Assembly (NCBI GenBank): GCA_947296835.1
Contig: CAMYQS010000014.1
Span: 1-13,980, forward strand
DNA: 13,980 bases
Origin: an uncultured Atopostipes sp.
GTDB taxonomy: Bacteria; Bacillota; Bacilli; Lactobacillales; Carnobacteriaceae_A
Direction of reading: 5' to 3'
The notes under the pieces were generated by a model. That model was not told the origin of the DNA. It searched no databases and was given only the letters and a program-made list of their open reading frames with translations. This document shows, piece after piece, positions 13,980 through 13,980 of the stretch; position 1 is the stretch's first letter, and every line of letters begins with the position of its first letter. The translations under genes and the position numbers were made by a program.

Positions 13980-13980
13980 C

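Overview
The window reads as chromosomal DNA of a low-GC Gram-positive bacterium, most likely a lactic acid bacterium (Lactobacillales; a Carnobacteriaceae- or Enterococcaceae-like relative is my guess). Reasons: AT-rich intergenic DNA, strong AGGAGG-type ribosome binding sites, TTG starts, intrinsic terminators, lipobox lipoproteins, a glpK-glpO-glpF operon with the H2O2-forming oxidase type GlpO, and a Mga/PRD-type regulator. Genus cannot be decided from the sequence alone.

Layout. Positions 1-600 hold no convincing protein gene. Positions about 110-395 are packed with consecutive hairpins and resemble the structured right end (omegaRNA region) of an IS200/IS605-IS1341 type element, without a recognisable tnpB in the window. 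Positions 556-3836 are a complete drug-export type operon on the + strand: promoter with two matching palindromes, TetR regulator, ABC ATPase, 12-TM ABC-2 permease, strong terminator. Positions 3841-5572 hold a minus-strand lipoprotein of the PQQ-type sugar dehydrogenase (glucose/sorbosone dehydrogenase) family and a divergent small P-loop kinase-like gene with its own terminator.

Positions 5578-6130 are scarred intergenic DNA: a doubtful 80-codon ORF, three tandem copies of a 40-bp repeat, and sequence that resembles an old insertion-sequence end. Positions 6130-7380 carry a nitroreductase (Frm2/Hbn1/CinD-like) with a clear promoter set among TTCGAA-type palindromes, and an ASCH-domain protein. 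Positions 7380-8152 hold a small orphan lipoprotein gene bracketed by two related hairpin/repeat elements and preceded by about 2.6 copies of a 41-bp tandem repeat.

Positions 8168-12513 are the glycerol operon on the minus strand, order glpK, glpO, glpF. GlpF brings glycerol in, GlpK phosphorylates it, and GlpO oxidises glycerol-3-phosphate to dihydroxyacetone phosphate with O2, giving H2O2. A cre-like site overlaps the probable -35 of glpK, GlpK keeps the histidine that HPr phosphorylates in enterococcal enzymes, and a Mga-like regulator lies directly upstream at 12519-13979, separated by a terminator. Together these suggest control by carbon catabolite repression and a dedicated regulator.

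Most of the window is recognisable. I see no defence system or large novel gene cluster. The points most worth a second look are the structured RNA at the left edge, the two unrelated arrays of about 40-bp repeats, the repeat-bracketed lipoprotein gene, and the operator-like palindromes at two promoters.
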